64,000 nt of DNA from SABI01 sp028532915 (GTDB lineage: Bacteria; Spirochaetota; Spirochaetia; Sphaerochaetales; Sphaerochaetaceae): positions 1 through 64,000 of the forward strand of contig OY781923.1 in NCBI GenBank assembly GCA_963677225.1, written 5' to 3'. Below, piece after piece: positions 23,421 to 32,048 of the stretch. The position numbers and the translations under genes were made by a program. Each line of letters begins with the position of its first letter. The stretch's first letter is position 1. The notes under the pieces were generated by a model. That model made no database searches. It was given only the letters and a program-made list of their open reading frames with translations, and was not told where the DNA came from.

Positions 23421-24632
23421 TCACACCCGTTCGAGAAGATGAGAGACACTCAGGTTCCCGAGCGTTCTGATCCCTTTGATATCGATCTGGCTGGAAATAG
23501 AATCTCCGATCGTGTCGAGATTCTGTTCGAGATATACCTTGCCGTACAGAGCTTCGGCAAGATCGACTATCATGAGATTCTCCAGAGGTTGCGCCGGAAT
23601 AAATGAGGTCCTCATCTGGTTGGTCGCAATGATGTAGTTTTTCCTTTCCAACTGCTCCAGTACTCCAAACAGCTGCTTCTCGTTCATCAGAAGCCTGTCA
23701 CTGATATCCTTGATCTTTGTCTCTCCCTGACCGTCTCTGAAATTCGCCCCGATGACCATCATCACATTGATGCCGTTCGCCATCTGCTCTGCCGGAGAGA
23801 CCGGATGAACGATCGAAGTCTTATCCGGCTGGTACTGATGAATATAGGAGATTTCCACTCCCAGCAGAATCACCAGCCATACACTGTAGACCCATAGAAG
23901 AAAAAGGAAGATGACCGCGAAAGACCCGTAGATGAGTGATAACCCGAACATTGCATTCACAAGATAAGAGAATATGAAATTGGTTATGTACATCCCGACG
24001 GTAGCGCATAGAGCACCTATACCGGCACTTGCTCCGGTCACCTTTGAACTAGGGGCAATCATTATAATGATAAAAACGAACAGCCATGCGATCGCCCACG
24101 GAGCAAGGTACTGCACGATAAGCTTGACGATAGCGCTGTAGAACTCCCACTGCAGGATGGAGAGAAACCAGTTGCTGAAGATAGATTTCACAGAGATATA
24201 GGAAGCCAGAAGAATAACGCCGAGAATCAGCGTGGTAATGAAACCTATTGTCCTTTTCATCACTCCGGTCGTTCTGGGAGAACTGCGGTAGATGTAATTT
24301 ACCACTGACCACACCTTATTGATCAGCAGTATAGAGGTAATCCCGAATGAAATAAGACCGACGGCACCGAGAGAGCGGGCATTCGAGCTGTACTGTTCTA
24401 TCATTGAGACCAGCTGACCGCCGGCGGCGGTTCCGAAGATCGAGGTGAACAATTCGGTCAGAGTCAGATAGAACGGCTGCAGCGCATCGAACAGAGCCAG
24501 AAAAGTGACGAGGAACGAGATGAACGGGATAACCGATATCAGGGTATTGTAGACAATCCCCGATGCCAGAATGGTTATCTGATCCTTCATAAATTTTGTC
24601 AGCAGGACTTCGTAATATCGTTTAATTTTCAA
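23421..24632 (-). CDS. YihY/BrkB-type membrane protein with C-terminal winged helix
   Basis: 403 aa. Residues 1 to about 280 hold six transmembrane helices of the YihY/virulence-factor BrkB family (formerly 'RNase BN'): ILASGIVYNTLISVIPFISF, then SSPRTTGVMKR and VSPAEQMANG. About 290-403 resembles a winged-helix domain (KDISDRLLMNEKQLFGVLEQLERKNYI in two parts). The family function is unsettled; it is not RNase BN. The C-terminal domain could be cytoplasmic DNA- or ligand-binding (inference). The alpha/beta hydrolase gene lies upstream on the same strand. Confidence 0.85.
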   Translation of the reverse strand: MKIKRYYEVLLTKFMKDQITILASGIVYNTLISVIPFISFLVTFLALFDALQPFYLTLTELFTSIFGTAAGGQLVSMIEQYSSNARSLGAVGLISFGITSILLINKVWSVVNYIYRSSPRTTGVMKRTIGFITTLILGVILLASYISVKSIFSNWFLSILQWEFYSAIVKLIVQYLAPWAIAWLFVFIIIMIAPSSKVTGASAGIGALCATVGMYITNFIFSYLVNAMFGLSLIYGSFAVIFLFLLWVYSVWLVILLGVEISYIHQYQPDKTSIVHPVSPAEQMANGINVMMVIGANFRDGQGETKIKDISDRLLMNEKQLFGVLEQLERKNYIIATNQMRTSFIPAQPLENLMIVDLAEALYGKVYLEQNLDTIGDSISSQIDIKGIRTLGNLSVSHLLERV

Positions 24633-24664
24633 GTAAACATCCTCACATTAGTTCGTATCGTACC

Positions 24665-25582
24665 CTATCTGAGTGCAACTAGCCAAGTGCCGATAAAGGA
24701 ATACACATCTTCATAATTGGTTTCATTGAGAATCTCATGTCTGCCCCCTTTCACAAGATGTGTCGTTATCCGGGACAGTCCGGCTCCTTCATAAAGTTTT
24801 TCCACTTTTTTCACTCCCGTACCGAAATCTCCTACAGGATCGTTTTCTCCGCTGATGATAAGTATCGCTAGATCCTTACGGATCTTTTTCGCCTTTGAGC
24901 TGTTATTCGCAAGTGCTACCCCATCGAGAAGATCCACAAAGAAACGCGAGGTGCAGATAAACCCGCATAGAGGATCGTTGATATAGGCTGCGACCTGCTG
25001 TTCATCCTTGCTCAGCCAGTCAAATTCTGTCTTTCTATCCGGAAACTGATGGGCGAATGAACCGAAGCTGAGGGTATCGAGAAGTGTATCCGGTTTCTTT
25101 CCTCCATTCAGCATAGATCTTACCAGAGCTATCAGCCGGCCGACCTTCCCTACAAAGCCTTTTGAGGCTCCCGTTCCACAGATTATGACACCCCGGTACA
25201 TGGAATCTTTTTCCAGTATCACGCTCCTGGCGATGAAAGATCCCATCGAATGGCCGAACAGGAAAAGAGGGATATCAGGATACTTTCGAACTATCATCTC
25301 ACTGATTTCCACCGTATCCTGCACCACCCGGGACCATCCGTTCGATCGGGCGAACCAGCCGAGATCTTCATCTTTTGCACTCATGCCGTGACCACGGTGG
25401 TCCTGAGCATAGACGACACATCCCAGGGTCGTCAGATATGCGGCGAACCTGTCATAACGTTCGCTGTGCTCTGCCATCCCGTGGAGAAGATGTACCGCCA
25501 TCAGCACATTACCGTTCTCAGGTTTCCATATTCTGTAAAACAAATCTTTATTATCAGAGAGGGTAATATGATGACGTTCCAT
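24665..25582 (-). CDS. Alpha/beta hydrolase, monoacylglycerol-lipase/lysophospholipase type
   Basis: 305 aa. The nucleophile elbow is GHSMGS (in LFLFGHSMGSFIARS), with the oxyanion-loop motif VHLLHGMAEHSERYD and YAQDHRGHGMS. Acid GENDPVGDF and base His in KGGRHEILNE complete the triad. This is the Hydrolase_4 / PldB group that cleaves lysophospholipids or monoglycerides. The start is ATG at 25582 because AGGAGG lies 9 nt upstream; an ATG 21 nt earlier overlaps that site. No signal peptide, so cytoplasmic. Confidence 0.9.
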   Translation of the reverse strand: MERHHITLSDNKDLFYRIWKPENGNVLMAVHLLHGMAEHSERYDRFAAYLTTLGCVVYAQDHRGHGMSAKDEDLGWFARSNGWSRVVQDTVEISEMIVRKYPDIPLFLFGHSMGSFIARSVILEKDSMYRGVIICGTGASKGFVGKVGRLIALVRSMLNGGKKPDTLLDTLSFGSFAHQFPDRKTEFDWLSKDEQQVAAYINDPLCGFICTSRFFVDLLDGVALANNSSKAKKIRKDLAILIISGENDPVGDFGTGVKKVEKLYEGAGLSRITTHLVKGGRHEILNETNYEDVYSFIGTWLVALR

Positions 25583-25733
25583 AACTTTATGCCTCCTATG
25601 CATTTCTCTATTATATTCTAAAACATCCCAATCAAGTGGGCAATGGTTAAACTCTGGAGGTTATCATATATCTTCCTCTGGTATTTTGCGACAGATTATC
25701 TTTGACTTGCAAGTTGAACGACAGGGCATTAAG

Positions 25734-26288
25734 ATGAACTACATGAAACGATTATTTGTTTTCTCCGATCTGCACGGGAGTCTCAACCAGTTACAGAAGG
25801 TTCTTCGGCTCATAGAGCTTGAAAAAGCAACACATGTATTCTTCGGCGGAGATCTCGGAGTCAATCAATTAGGGCCTGATGTTGAACTCCTTCAGTCGCT
25901 CGTGCAGCCATATACGACGATCAGAGGAAATATCGATCCTCCGTGGGTCTTTATGAATGCCGGGTATGAAGTACCTCTTCTGTACGACTCGATAACGTTC
26001 GAAAAGAGAACAATAGTGATCACTCATGGTGATTTTTTCAGATCATGGAAAGATATTCCGATCGAACTGGGATCTGATGATATCGTGATCACCGGCCATT
26101 CCCACATACCCGTTCTCCGTCATCTGCCCGATCAGCCTATCGAACTGAATCCGGGTTCTGTCACGGAATCCCGTTCGATTCATCAGGAAAGCTATGCAGT
26201 CATCACTTCGCAGGCAATTCAGATCAAAGACGTTGAGACGGGACTGCCGATGGAACCGTTCACCTTATATCTTGAACCGGTGCGGTGA
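25734..26288 (+). CDS. YfcE/MJ0936-type metallophosphoesterase
   Basis: 184 aa. Calcineurin-like motifs in order: FSDLHGS, FFGGDLG, IRGNID, ITHGDFF, TGHSHIP and ELNPGS, giving the full two-metal site. Relatives hydrolyse phosphodiesters such as bis-pNPP or 2',3'-cyclic nucleotides in vitro; the physiological substrate is open. The start at 25734 (AGGG at 7 nt) is preferred over an upstream frame opening; MKRLF at 25743 is another possibility. Divergent from the alpha/beta hydrolase. Confidence 0.88.
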   Translation: MNYMKRLFVFSDLHGSLNQLQKVLRLIELEKATHVFFGGDLGVNQLGPDVELLQSLVQPYTTIRGNIDPPWVFMNAGYEVPLLYDSITFEKRTIVITHGDFFRSWKDIPIELGSDDIVITGHSHIPVLRHLPDQPIELNPGSVTESRSIHQESYAVITSQAIQIKDVETGLPMEPFTLYLEPVR

Positions 26289-26295
26289 CACTCAT

Positions 26296-27672
26296 TTAAA
26301 GACTTCCTGCACTGAACAGCGCAATTCTAAATGAAGGATACAGATCATCAGTGAGAACCAGATCATATTCATCAATCAGTGACTGCAGATGAGAAGTTGA
26401 AGAATACCCCAGACCGACAGCTATCTCGAGACCGTAAGAGACAGAACCGACACGGAAACGGCCGTCATGGAAGAATCGTGCCCCGAGCTCTCCATACATC
26501 AGGAAGGCAAGCCTGTCTGCATAGACATCCCGCCGTCCAATAGTGTTGGGAATATCGGCAGTCACGATGATCCTTTTAAGACCGGCACCAAGCGAAGCAT
26601 ATGGAATAAGATAGCCTGTTTCCAACTGCCGGACCTGATAATCTATTCCCATGTGCCATTTAGAGATGATCTGTCTCAGATTCTCGTTGTATACGAGCAG
26701 CCTGCTTTTGAAGGTATTTGAAAGATAAATTCCGATTCCTTCGTCTATCGCATAGCGGGACCTGATGTTCAGCATTCTGGTAACCGGCTGAAAACCGAGC
26801 GATAAAATCAGGTCGGACGAACTGTAATAATGGGAATCCTGATCGTCGAATCCGAGATTCAACCCTATACCCCCGTATCCTTTGTATGATGTGAAATGAT
26901 ACTGATAAAACACATCTATCATCCCCATCCGTCCGTCAATCTTGAAAAATGGTCCCGATTCACTGTCTGTCACGACAGAATGGAGCGGCCATGAATTAAG
27001 GACATCGTAATCAGCAATACCCAGCGATACGGTAAAATGTTTGTCATAGGAAGTTACATGCCCCAGTGTCAGCGCCGCGGAAATTCCGCTTCTGTATCCG
27101 GGCGAGAAAAATATATCGTTGTCTATCCTGAAAACCAATTCGGTCGAGGAATAGAAAGAAAGCGGAGCCAGAACAGAAATGGAATGAGAGATAGGGATGT
27201 AGGGATGCACAATAATATTGCCCCCTGAGCAGTATGCAAGATGAACAGTCTCGATGCCGTTCATCTCGTGCCAGACATTCTGAACAGTACTGAAGCCCAG
27301 GTTGCCTGCCAGAGCGACTCCCCCCTGAATCGATGCCGTGTAGATGAGAATATTGGGAAGGAGTCTTGTGCTGAGAGAAAACTCTTTTCCACCACTGACC
27401 AGAATCTCATCGAACCTGCGTCCGAGACTCGAATCTTCATTGTTCCTCAGAGTAAATCCAGTCAGTTCGATATTACCTATCCATTTTGATGGGGTTTCTA
27501 TAGAAACAGAGGCACCATATGAACGAAGGTCGTCAGGATTATCACCGATACCGAATGATATACCGTCATTGAGCATATCAAGCGCAAGGCTCACAGGATA
27601 CGAAAAGACTGAAGAAAGAGAAAACATCAGCAGAATCAGAAATATCGGCAAGAGTCTCTTCTTACTTTTCAT
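26296..27672 (-). CDS. Putative outer-membrane beta-barrel protein (458 aa)
   Basis: Not a family I recognise. The signal peptide (MKSKKRLLPIFLILLMF, cleavage near VFSYP) is followed by many alternating aromatic/hydrophobic strands (LVFRIDNDIFFSPGY, FYQYHFTSYKGYGGI, FRVGSVSYGLEIAVGLGY) and a C-terminal strand with little charge, the texture of a barrel protein. ATGA overlap with the preceding AOR-like gene makes translation coupled, so the two products are probably made together. Placing a barrel protein with a cytoplasmic pseudoenzyme is unexpected. Confidence 0.7.
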   Translation of the reverse strand: MKSKKRLLPIFLILLMFSLSSVFSYPVSLALDMLNDGISFGIGDNPDDLRSYGASVSIETPSKWIGNIELTGFTLRNNEDSSLGRRFDEILVSGGKEFSLSTRLLPNILIYTASIQGGVALAGNLGFSTVQNVWHEMNGIETVHLAYCSGGNIIVHPYIPISHSISVLAPLSFYSSTELVFRIDNDIFFSPGYRSGISAALTLGHVTSYDKHFTVSLGIADYDVLNSWPLHSVVTDSESGPFFKIDGRMGMIDVFYQYHFTSYKGYGGIGLNLGFDDQDSHYYSSSDLILSLGFQPVTRMLNIRSRYAIDEGIGIYLSNTFKSRLLVYNENLRQIISKWHMGIDYQVRQLETGYLIPYASLGAGLKRIIVTADIPNTIGRRDVYADRLAFLMYGELGARFFHDGRFRVGSVSYGLEIAVGLGYSSTSHLQSLIDEYDLVLTDDLYPSFRIALFSAGSL

Positions 27673-29405
27673 AGGCGCAGTCCGAGCAGTTCCTTTTTCA
27701 GAGTATATTCCTGCAGCAGTTTGGTAATAGGAACCGTGCTGTCATCGTCAAGACTGCTCTCTCCATTGATGAGGAATTGAAGAGGCAGCGAAGCATCGTC
27801 TTCTCTTCCCTTTTTATTTATGTTCTGCTCAAGGATGATCGCACTCCGGGCCGACTGCAGCAGCGTCCGCTCATCACAGACATCGCCGGTGAACTCTGAT
27901 GTGATCTCGGCAAGAGATTTCAGCAGCATCGATGTTTTCCTTTTTCTGATCGGAGAAAGTCCGAAAGTATTCGAACACAGATAGGCTCCGAGAGAAAGGG
28001 AATGAAGACCCAGCATACTTCCGAGATGAAAGAGTATCTCGCTGTGCAGGACAGCTTCACCTGTTCCTCTGATCTTCTTTGAGGGAACCTTTCGACTCAG
28101 CAGCTCCGGGGCGAAATAGAAATCATAGCCAAGGGATTGAACCAGCCCCTGTCCGTACGCACCGCGGGGGTCGAACGGAAGCATCTCCTTGTTTCTGATA
28201 CTGAGTATGAATTGCCCGTCGTTGTAATACCGGGCAAGATGTGCTGTTCCTTTCGCCAGAAGCTGGCCGTAGTCTGTATTGGAGGCTATATTCGAAATAG
28301 CTTCAGTGATATGTGAAAAATCACTATAGCTGATCGGAATATCATCCATAACACCTCTTTGACGGGCCTCCATGACCCAGGAGATGACTGCTGCCGTACT
28401 GACAGGTTCCAAACCCATATTGATGCAGTGAAAAGTGTAGAAGGCTGCTATCCCGGGATTGTAGTTCTTGATATTCGACCCGAAAGCGAGCATGGTGCTG
28501 CTGTCCATCGGAACAAGTTTATTCGCTGTATCCCTCACCCCCGCTTCCCAATTCTCATAGCCTTCAGTCTGGTAGAACTCCGGATGGAAACTGCCCTGAA
28601 GATGGATTCCTCTCGGATCTCGTCTTCTGGTGCAATGGGCAACGCCCGCATATCCGTTTTCCAGAGCAAACCGGGCCGGTGCAAGATTGAATTCCTTCTT
28701 CTGTAACGAAAAGAAGGAGCTCGAAGCGATAGATTTCTGAATCCCAGAATAATGCGAGTTCAATGATTGCTGATCCATGCTCTCATACAGATAGTCACCT
28801 CTCTGCACGATGAGGGCTTTTACCCTCTTTGAACCCATAACGGCTCCGAAACCTTCCCTCTCTATACCCCTGTAGTTGGAGATAATGGAACTGAACGCTA
28901 CTTTCCGTTCGGCGGAAGGTCCTATCAAAAGAGCCGTTTTATCCTTGGCCAGATCCATCTGAGCCAATGACTCACTCACACTCTTTCCGTAAAGTTTCTC
29001 ATTCGGGTGAAACGATACGGAATGTTCACAGATCTCGACGGAGATCGTTCTTCTCGAAGATCCGACCAGAACAACTGCATTGAAGCCGCAGGAACAGATA
29101 AATGTTGAAAAAAGGGCATTACTTTGAGTAACTCTCACCTCATTGGAAAAAGGACTTCTCCCCGCGATCGAAATCGAAGAAGCGTTAAAAATGTTCATCT
29201 GGGAAAAGAGGGAAGGAGCGAAGACTAGCGGTTCGGTCTCATACGATTCACCATATTCGTTGCAGTACAGATCATACAGATACAGTGCCAGGGGGTTCCC
29301 TCCGAGGTATTTCCCGTGCACATCCTGAGAAAGCTGGTGCACAGACCATTTTTCCTGTGTGATATCGATCAGAAGATATTGCTGTGTAGGTCTGTATTTC
29401 TTCAT
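27669..29405 (-). CDS. Aldehyde:ferredoxin oxidoreductase-like protein lacking the cluster cysteines
   Basis: 578 aa. The fold is readable along its length: YLGGNPLALYLYDLY (AOR domain 1), SISIAGRSPFSNEV, GFNAVVLVG, ALLIGPSAERKVAFSSII, GFGAVMGSKRVKALIV, GLEPVSTAAVISWVMEA, and LPFDPRGAYGQGL. The CxxCxxxC motif expected before the central domain is absent; that place reads AHCTRRRDPRGIH, so no 4Fe-4S cluster can form in the normal way, and pterin-binding DxxGL motifs are not evident. Probably a pseudoenzyme or structural protein. The start at 29405 (GAGG 6 nt upstream) aligns with AOR N-termini; an ATG at 29441 is possible. Coupled to the barrel gene. Confidence 0.75.
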   Translation of the reverse strand: MKKYRPTQQYLLIDITQEKWSVHQLSQDVHGKYLGGNPLALYLYDLYCNEYGESYETEPLVFAPSLFSQMNIFNASSISIAGRSPFSNEVRVTQSNALFSTFICSCGFNAVVLVGSSRRTISVEICEHSVSFHPNEKLYGKSVSESLAQMDLAKDKTALLIGPSAERKVAFSSIISNYRGIEREGFGAVMGSKRVKALIVQRGDYLYESMDQQSLNSHYSGIQKSIASSSFFSLQKKEFNLAPARFALENGYAGVAHCTRRRDPRGIHLQGSFHPEFYQTEGYENWEAGVRDTANKLVPMDSSTMLAFGSNIKNYNPGIAAFYTFHCINMGLEPVSTAAVISWVMEARQRGVMDDIPISYSDFSHITEAISNIASNTDYGQLLAKGTAHLARYYNDGQFILSIRNKEMLPFDPRGAYGQGLVQSLGYDFYFAPELLSRKVPSKKIRGTGEAVLHSEILFHLGSMLGLHSLSLGAYLCSNTFGLSPIRKRKTSMLLKSLAEITSEFTGDVCDERTLLQSARSAIILEQNINKKGREDDASLPLQFLINGESSLDDDSTVPITKLLQEYTLKKELLGLRL

Positions 29406-29518
29406 GCGTGTCCTCAGTTCTATCATACCGTAACGAAGCATTTCTTCTCAAGTCAATATCATCTTGCTACCGCGCTTCCTATTGAGTACAATACTACATA
29501 ATTAAAGGATGGGCATCA

Positions 29519-29986
29519 GTGAATATAAGAAAAACTACAATAGTTCAGCTTACCCGTCACCTTGCATGCGTCTCCAGAGTCGATCAGTACAGCCAGTTTC
29601 TGGTGAGGGAACTTGAAGATACAGAATCTTTCTCTCTTTCGATATCCGGCAGCGAAGAATCATATCTCTGTTCCGTCAGAAACGAAGATAAACATAACGG
29701 CCTTGTTTTCAATATCTCCAAAAAAGGAAATCGTACGATTACCTTTCCTTCATTCTTCCCCCGTCTGTTCAGAGACAGAAAAAGAGAACTTGTCATTAGA
29801 ACGTTGAATTCAAGTGAAATATCTTCAACAGTCGGTGAAAAGGAGCTGACAACTCTGCTTGCACTGATCAACCGTTCCTTCGATTACAGATCTATTGCAG
29901 CACCATCAGACAGGCCTGAAATACTGCAACTGTTGAAATACTGGTGGTTCTACCTTACACGGAAGAGCCAAAGGAGATCTGTATGA
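29519..29986 (+). CDS. Unrecognised small protein heading the Fe-ADH-like/kinase operon
   Basis: 155 aa, not recognised. No signal peptide or membrane helix; it is basic at the C-terminus (WWFYLTRKSQRRSV) with a middle rich in beta-type strands. The start is GTG at 29519 behind an AAGGA-like site at long spacing. Coding is supported by the 4-bp overlap with the next gene, whose AGGAG lies inside this frame. It is divergent from the AOR-like gene, with a 113-bp gap that must hold both promoters. Confidence 0.6.
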   Translation: MNIRKTTIVQLTRHLACVSRVDQYSQFLVRELEDTESFSLSISGSEESYLCSVRNEDKHNGLVFNISKKGNRTITFPSFFPRLFRDRKRELVIRTLNSSEISSTVGEKELTTLLALINRSFDYRSIAAPSDRPEILQLLKYWWFYLTRKSQRRSV

Positions 29987-30939
29987 ACGGCGATGCACTC
30001 TCTTTCACTTACGAACATTATAATACGATCTATAAAGGAGATACTATCGTTTCAGTCATATCTGACTATGCTGACCGGATGAAGCTCACAAAGCCTCTCT
30101 GGATAGCCGGGTCTGAGACAAGACCGAATAAACTGCATAGAGCCCTGTTCAACACTCCTTTCAATATCATCACAGAGAAGACAGATCACTTGGAAAGTGA
30201 AGATTTCGATTTCCTCATCGTGTACGGGGGAAAGCGGGAGATAGAACTGTCGGATAAAATTCTTACTTCAGTCTCAAAAAGGATCGCATCATTTCATATT
30301 CTCAAAGGATCTCTCGAAGCAGATGAGTATATCCACGGCAGAGGTATAAACGATCTTGTTATCATCGACAGGTCTCTGGTCTCGAAGGAGAAAAAAGAGA
30401 CTGTCGCACAGCAGCTGACAATACTTCTGTTCTACCTGCTTGCGAGTGTACTGCAGACGGCACATCCTCTCACACGACTTTCCATGCGGCACGTTCTTTC
30501 AGAGATCGTCGCCGCAGTCGAAGCACTCCATTCCCGACGGAATCTGAAAGAAGCCACCTATAGGGTAATAACGCTGATCCCGCTGGTAGGAGAGATCAAT
30601 TCGAACAGCGCCCATTCTTTCATCATCTCACTGATGGAGCATATGGTGATCGACAATCATTCGAATCTCTATCAGAGCGCAGCATCTCTGATAGACCCGC
30701 TTATCCGGTTCATCAGAGAGACCTCTCCCTCTCTATACGCTGAGATTCAAAAGAGTACAGGTAATACTTCCATAGAAGACCTCAGCACCCGAATTCTGAA
30801 CATATCTCCCGCAGGCCCTATAAAAGAAGTACTTCAGCAGACAATAGTACAGATATACACGGTGATCATGGAAGAGGAAGAAAAATCCTCATTTCATCAG
30901 TTTCTGACTTTCATAGATTCTAAAGAGGTATCATCATGA
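29983..30939 (+). CDS. Degenerate iron-alcohol-dehydrogenase-like protein (318 aa)
   Basis: Assigned with caution to the dehydroquinate-synthase-like / Fe-ADH superfamily. DFDFLIVYGGKREIELSDKI sits where GGGS-ID-AK binds NAD, and DLVIIDRSLVS resembles the 'P-ii-DP-l' junction before the helical domain. The glycine-rich motif is eroded (YGGK), and no D-x3-H or H-x-H metal set is evident, so catalysis as a dehydrogenase looks impossible. The ATG at 29983 (AGGAG at 6 nt) overlaps the upstream stop by 4 bp, and the next gene overlaps this one by 4 bp. Confidence 0.5.
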   Translation: MNGDALSFTYEHYNTIYKGDTIVSVISDYADRMKLTKPLWIAGSETRPNKLHRALFNTPFNIITEKTDHLESEDFDFLIVYGGKREIELSDKILTSVSKRIASFHILKGSLEADEYIHGRGINDLVIIDRSLVSKEKKETVAQQLTILLFYLLASVLQTAHPLTRLSMRHVLSEIVAAVEALHSRRNLKEATYRVITLIPLVGEINSNSAHSFIISLMEHMVIDNHSNLYQSAASLIDPLIRFIRETSPSLYAEIQKSTGNTSIEDLSTRILNISPAGPIKEVLQQTIVQIYTVIMEEEEKSSFHQFLTFIDSKEVSS

Positions 30940-32048
30940 ACATCAGCAGGTCAATGAAAAGAACCCGGACGATTTGTACATTCAATTCAATGGAACAACT
31001 GTCTTCAATTCTTGAAGGATTAAAACTGAAAAAAGGGGTAATACTGCTTGACCGGCAGATAAATCATGTCGATGTATCACGCCAGAATTCACCTGTGAGA
31101 CATATCGATGTTTCTCTTCCCGGAAAAGCCATCATCGACAGCCTGAAAATGATAAAAGATGACGAAACATGTGACTCTTTTGTTGTCATAGGCGATCAGA
31201 ATCTGATCAACTATGCGAAATTGACAGCAATGGAAACCGGGATATCTCTTATTGTGATCCCCTCCTCCTTCATAGCCTGCAACAGTTCCAACGACATAGT
31301 ATCCTTTGTCGAAGATGACCGTCTCCACCAGATCCGTCACGAATCGATGATTCCGCGTGCAACAGTGATCGACGAGTCCATTACAGGTCTGCCCGGGGTG
31401 AAAAATAAATCAATCGAGATATATGCTCTATCGGGAGCTCTCATCGATGCGATAGCCGTATGCGAGATCGGCTCGTATCAGTACGATCTCTGCCTTGAAG
31501 GTTTCAGACTCTGCATAAGAGCGGGAACTGCTGCTGCACACTCACAACATGACCACGACAGCAGGCAGCAGATAGCAACCGCGTCTCATCTTCTCTCACT
31601 TGCAAAAGGAGATCTGAGTTCCACCATCCTTGATACGGCTGCGACGGCGCTCAGTCATATCGGACAGATTCCCTATTCGACTGCCGCTATGATTCTGTTT
31701 CCCTATATCCTTGAGGTCCTTATTTCAAGACAGCCTGATATCTTTGCATCATTCTACTCATTCTTCAATGAAGGAACGTTCTCTCCTTCTTCATGCAGCG
31801 CATGGCTGCTGAAATTCACAAACACTCTTGTGTCGCCGATAGCAAAGCAGATACCATACTCTCTGTACGATCTGGACGACAGGGATTTTGAAAAGAAGAT
31901 TTCTATACCATCGCTGGAAAGGATTGCGAAGATTACAGCCGAAAGCCGCTGTGTCTGTTCCTATTCGACCTTATTCACAAAACAGGAGATCATTGATCTG
32001 ATGGAAAGAGCATACTGGGGCTACCAGGGCCGACAGGAGGCACCATGA
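30936..32048 (+). CDS. Degenerate iron-alcohol-dehydrogenase-like protein (370 aa)
   Basis: Closer to Fe-ADH/glycerol dehydrogenase than its neighbour: GDQNLINYAKLTAMETGISLIVIPSS matches the NAD-binding and IPT segments, PRATVIDESITGLP the domain junction, and SYSTLFTKQEIIDLMERAYWG the typical C-terminus (N-PR-lt-edi--l---A). Metal ligands are lost: the D-A-x-x-H helix reads DAIAVCE, and the PHG histidine is PYS (QIPYSTAAMILFPYILE). Likely a second pseudoenzyme, perhaps partner to the 318-aa protein. Overlaps both neighbours by 4 bp. Confidence 0.62.
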   Translation: MNISRSMKRTRTICTFNSMEQLSSILEGLKLKKGVILLDRQINHVDVSRQNSPVRHIDVSLPGKAIIDSLKMIKDDETCDSFVVIGDQNLINYAKLTAMETGISLIVIPSSFIACNSSNDIVSFVEDDRLHQIRHESMIPRATVIDESITGLPGVKNKSIEIYALSGALIDAIAVCEIGSYQYDLCLEGFRLCIRAGTAAAHSQHDHDSRQQIATASHLLSLAKGDLSSTILDTAATALSHIGQIPYSTAAMILFPYILEVLISRQPDIFASFYSFFNEGTFSPSSCSAWLLKFTNTLVSPIAKQIPYSLYDLDDRDFEKKISIPSLERIAKITAESRCVCSYSTLFTKQEIIDLMERAYWGYQGRQEAP

